Shown here: positions 61,701-64,000 of the stretch, piece after piece
Layout of the letters: the number at the start of each line of letters is the position of its first letter
Numbering within the stretch: the first letter of the stretch is position 1
Assembly: GCF_003471165.1 (NCBI RefSeq)
Contig: NZ_QRIL01000007.1
Coordinates: forward strand, 341 to 64,340
DNA: 64,000 bases
Direction of reading: 5' to 3'
From: Ruminococcus sp. AM22-13
GTDB lineage: Bacteria > Bacillota > Clostridia > Lachnospirales > Lachnospiraceae
Program-made: the position numbers and the translations under genes
Notes under the pieces: generated by a model
The model's input: only the letters and a program-made list of their open reading frames with translations
Told to the model about the DNA's origin: nothing
The model's database searches: none

Positions 61701-64000
61701 GAATACTTCCATCCAGAACTCCGTCTACATCTACCAAATCAAAGAATGCATCAAGAATATTGTTTCCATTCTTAGTATATCCACTGGAAGAATCTAAAAC
61801 ATTTACACCAAACGTTCCTGCAAAAAGCATTGCCTGTGCATCATTCCATGCGTTGTTTCCATAAGAAGCACATCCTGTTTCAAATCCTGCTGTACAAAAA
61901 GAACCTGTAGCTCTCTGAGCAATCGCAGGTAATCTTTTTTCAGCAGCATCCACTGCTTTTTTTACATCCTCAAATCCCGGCTTATTGTACCAAAAAATTA
62001 ACGGCTGCCATCCCATAGTATTATCTGCATTTGCCAGAGATCTGTCTTCAGCATTTAACAGAGCTGCTGCTGTATCATGTGCCCACTGATCCATTTCTGC
62101 ATCTGTAAAGGTATCGGCTGTATATCCCCCGGATTTTATAGCATTAATTGCATATACTGTTGTATATGTAAGATCAGTACTCTTTCTTTCACCTACTGCT
62201 GAGAGAAGATCTACAGATGAAATATCTCTTGGATCATAGCCGATTGCTTCAATAGCAAGAATAAGTTTCGAAAGTTCTGTGGTTCTCCACTGTGCGACAT
62301 CCGTTCCTTTATCTTTTAATGACTGTAAATATTCTTTGGTATTTACAAACCACCTATCAAAATAAGTGCTGTCACCATAAGGAACATAGTTACATCTTGC
62401 TGCAGTAAAGATTGCCCAAATATCAGTATTATTGTAAGAAGGAGAATCCTTAGGGCCAAAGGAATCTTTATCTTCACAATATTTCATAATAATATTGTTA
62501 GCTTTCTTAGCTTTCTGATAATAACTTTCCCAGTTAGCCGGATCGCTAGAAGCTCCTTTTTCACCATTATCAATGACCTGACCTGTGCCATCTACAACTT
62601 TTACTTTAAAGGTATATCCATCGCTCTCTGCTTCTGCTTCTTTTCCATCGGCAAACTGTAAAATCGGTTCATTATTCCATTCAACAGTCAGAGGACGTTC
62701 ACCAAGAAAATCTGTGTTAATAATTGCTGATTTTACATCTATTGATGGATCACCCGAAGGTAATACAGCAGTAATTTCATATTTATTAACAAGTTCCTGT
62801 TGTTCTGCTGTAAGATTAGTGAATTTTGCGCCTGTTACTGTAACTACATTATTGTCGCCATCATCATAAATATTGGTTGCGGTTTCATTTATTTTTTCTA
62901 CACGATATGGAAAATGATAATTTTTTGAGGTATCTTTAAATCGGTTAAAATCCCTTGCAACATCTGTATGCCATACTTTGGGCTCAACTTTAGCCTGAAC
63001 TTCCAATGTTATGGTTTCCGTTTTCGGATTATAATATGGATATCCATCATTTTCATCTGCTGAAATGGACCATTTTTTCTCAAAGTCAAAACCTGAATAG
63101 GTTTTCTGCTGTTTCATTTCATCAGTAGTTTTGCCTGCTGAATCATAATCTGCTGGTTTCACATTTTTTGATTCAAGCAAATCTTTTGCTGTATTATTTA
63201 TAGCTTCAATGCTGGGGCTTTTATCTTTATCATAATAATAATTTGTAAAATTTGATTTAGAGCCACTTAAAAATTGTACATATAATCCAGATTGTAAAAA
63301 TTCATCTAATGATTGATCTTTTATACTATTATACAAATCAATAAAAGATTGATCTAAACTGGCTTTACTGAAACAATTTTTTAAATTGATATTTTCAGAC
63401 TGTCTTCCACCGATTTGGTACAATTCAATAAAAAGGCAATTACTTATGATATCATTTACTAAGTTGGAATCACTTTCACTTCCTAATATATAATTGAGTG
63501 AAAATTCACAGTCATCTACTTCACAGTTACGTCCCGTTAAAATATCATTAGAGAAAGAATCACAGGCAGAAACTTTTAAATCTTCACCAAGATTAAAATC
63601 AAATTTATCAAATACACAGGTAACATTTCCAGAAACTGATACACCCTGCAGTATACCGCCAGTAATACGCCTATTCAAAATATTTACATCATTTCCGACT
63701 ATGCTTGCGACAAGTTTAGCTTGTACATCAATATTTACGTTTTTTATTGTTCCTTTTAAATACCACGGAAATAATGATTCATTTTTTCTATAGTTATTTT
63801 CCACAAAATGGATTGTTTTGCCAGAACCATCAAAAACCCCTTCAAATATCTCAGAACTTAATTGGGGCATATTGGAAACGGTTATATCATTTTTTAAAAC
63901 AGCGGTAGCATTTTTATATACAGGATTACTTACAAATTCTATAAAATCATCAGATGATTGAATATAATACTGCCTTTTTTCACCAAGATTAAGATTTGTA
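58786..64000 (-). CDS. Giant surface protein with toroid, helical repeats and three FN3 domains (5' end outside window)
   Basis: At least 1,738 residues; the frame is open from the ATG at 63870 to the window edge, so the true start and any signal peptide lie outside. N-terminal about 300 residues are beta-helix-like. A toroid region (about 490-800) has GWQPLIFWY and NNAWNDAQAMLFAGTFG. About six FIVAR-like units follow (YDALTDEQK..VTNY pattern), an acidic linker, another helical block and three FN3 domains ending GSFSKIKKVTVK. Shares modules with both operon surface proteins. No wall anchor seen. Confidence 0.88.
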   Translation of the reverse strand, partial: TNLNLGEKRQYYIQSSDDFIEFVSNPVYKNATAVLKNDITVSNMPQLSSEIFEGVFDGSGKTIHFVENNYRKNESLFPWYLKGTIKNVNIDVQAKLVASIVGNDVNILNRRITGGILQGVSVSGNVTCVFDKFDFNLGEDLKVSACDSFSNDILTGRNCEVDDCEFSLNYILGSESDSNLVNDIISNCLFIELYQIGGRQSENINLKNCFSKASLDQSFIDLYNSIKDQSLDEFLQSGLYVQFLSGSKSNFTNYYYDKDKSPSIEAINNTAKDLLESKNVKPADYDSAGKTTDEMKQQKTYSGFDFEKKWSISADENDGYPYYNPKTETITLEVQAKVEPKVWHTDVARDFNRFKDTSKNYHFPYRVEKINETATNIYDDGDNNVVTVTGAKFTNLTAEQQELVNKYEITAVLPSGDPSIDVKSAIINTDFLGERPLTVEWNNEPILQFADGKEAEAESDGYTFKVKVVDGTGQVIDNGEKGASSDPANWESYYQKAKKANNIIMKYCEDKDSFGPKDSPSYNNTDIWAIFTAARCNYVPYGDSTYFDRWFVNTKEYLQSLKDKGTDVAQWRTTELSKLILAIEAIGYDPRDISSVDLLSAVGERKSTDLTYTTVYAINAIKSGGYTADTFTDAEMDQWAHDTAAALLNAEDRSLANADNTMGWQPLIFWYNKPGFEDVKKAVDAAEKRLPAIAQRATGSFCTAGFETGCASYGNNAWNDAQAMLFAGTFGVNVLDSSSGYTKNGNNILDAFFDLVDVDGVLDGSIHGFTNYDVPQIARGLDAFIRQYENTASFWEFTDVKVPTKSVNDMILTLNDNSTKEEIEAARNDYNALDEKHKAIFNKDTLRKLLAAENGKGDSITKVIAAIDALPAADKLTLEDKDAVVKARNLYDALDDEAKSVISNYSKLTEAEARIKELEKGQTQKEKDKAAAEKVVAAINALPSSDALTLDPYVLQLLDRVQAEYNALTDAQKALVTNYSTLQYLRNLIPDLKAAAAVVDKIKAIGEVTSDNYLKKQALVVEARTAYDALTADQKKRVTNYAELEKAELFISRQSTDEKVAYVISFIDELNITTSSSGALSDGPLRLTEKNNNVPTEKIWNDWKAYVVNARALYDTLDDQQKAQVTNTASLEKAEGYIYQLKADALKAMLKALPDAQTVRGYEAPQPTTVPSAQEAASVEEEQAVPAQSEGSDFSDGSADAFSSDEVDEQAAETVDIPQAESAEDTEDVQTDVDFSSDEEVPAAGDTSKRELTEAELKQIAEAKNAYDRLTETEEKKFRSENTALVENMEKLLAMALTYEKGQSAYQQFFADEAAQIYATVKDHPVDRDSYADVKAFLDRYAKDYQGQEDAMAGLKVKVGSQEMTFAEVIAALTAQADKAGKDISDAQQADEWISNLPTAVTKENIANVEAELAALQKLIDGMSVEGKSYMWNAKQLGLIKTIVADYHIELAGKQGAFKADMPADLQTKAINYKTVQISWSSVDNADGYMVYRRTADSGWKKIASRVTDISYKDQKAVTGTTYYYTVKAYSYAWGEMTVSSYDKDGVAGKARLGKVKIATANSESYSTIRVTWNKVSGANGYKVYRSTSKDGKYAAIGSTAKNSAVTFLDKKAVTGKTYYYKVCAYRNVSGKKVYGSYSATEKAKAVLSAPTLSAGSTSKTAVLEWSKVKGADGYQVYASDSQNGTYTRIKITKGTGATDESLLTGKTRYYKVRAYRKVNGKAVYGSFSKIKKVTVK

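Overview
The window looks like chromosome of a gut-type Lachnospiraceae (Clostridia, Firmicutes). The evidence is moderately low GC, AGGAGG ribosome binding sites, SigH, a free-standing Spo0A effector domain, class 1B dihydroorotate dehydrogenase (PyrD/PyrK), a CIRCE heat-shock operator, acidic single-pass membrane proteins, VanZ, Uma2 and large FN3/Ig-like surface proteins. Nearly all genes lie on the minus strand, so transcription mostly runs from high to low coordinates. Species cannot be fixed from the sequence alone.

Layout. 1-6.0 kb: a 51-bp tandem repeat, a HAD phosphatase, radA, and a clpC gene led by a GntR-type regulator. 6.2-7.7 kb: SseB-like and AlkD-like genes. 8.0-11.6 kb: purE-purM-purN-purD, with a promoter that overlaps the terminator of the gene before it. 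11.8-14.7 kb: M29 aminopeptidase, small membrane protein, VanZ. 14.75-19.75 kb: pyrC-pyrF-pyrK-pyrD-pyrE plus a 50-residue membrane protein. 20-22.8 kb: cold-shock protein with a long leader, DegV, DUF5721-like protein, Spo0A effector domain. 23.4-28.4 kb: CIRCE-controlled htpG and a repeat-rich cell-wall protein. 28.7-31 kb: two HAD phosphatases and Maf. 31.2-35.4 kb: glnS, two Uma2 genes (one broken), tRNA-Thr. 35.5-40.8 kb: sigH, rlmB, mrnC, cysS, ispF, glycerol-1-phosphate dehydrogenase. 41-47.6 kb: a class A beta-lactamase-fold surface protein, a nuclease-helicase fusion, aspartate kinase, TrmO.

Two accessory regions stand out. First, 47.6-48.3 kb holds a type III toxin-antitoxin locus: two tandem pseudoknot-forming RNA repeats, a hairpin, then a TTG-started CptN/TenpN-like toxin gene. 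A member of a dispersed structured repeat family truncates the toxin and supplies its stop codon. Second, 48.4-64 kb is a tightly overlapped operon of an alpha/alpha-toroid surface protein, a DUF4430 lipoprotein, EcfT, a fused double EcfA ATPase, an ECF S component and a secreted DUF4430/Ig/FN3 protein. A giant second toroid protein lies upstream and runs off the window. A toroid and a DUF4430 domain are the two halves of animal intrinsic factor/transcobalamin. I propose that this is a bacterial two-part surface capture system feeding an ECF importer, with a corrinoid as the leading but unproven substrate.

A dispersed repeat family recurs in intergenic spaces (for example 8008-8053, 34925-35070, 38937-38986, 47634-47846). 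It has GTAACTGTTCA-type inverted ends and a conserved CTCGCGGGATAG module. The two long copies carry unrelated hairpin inserts.
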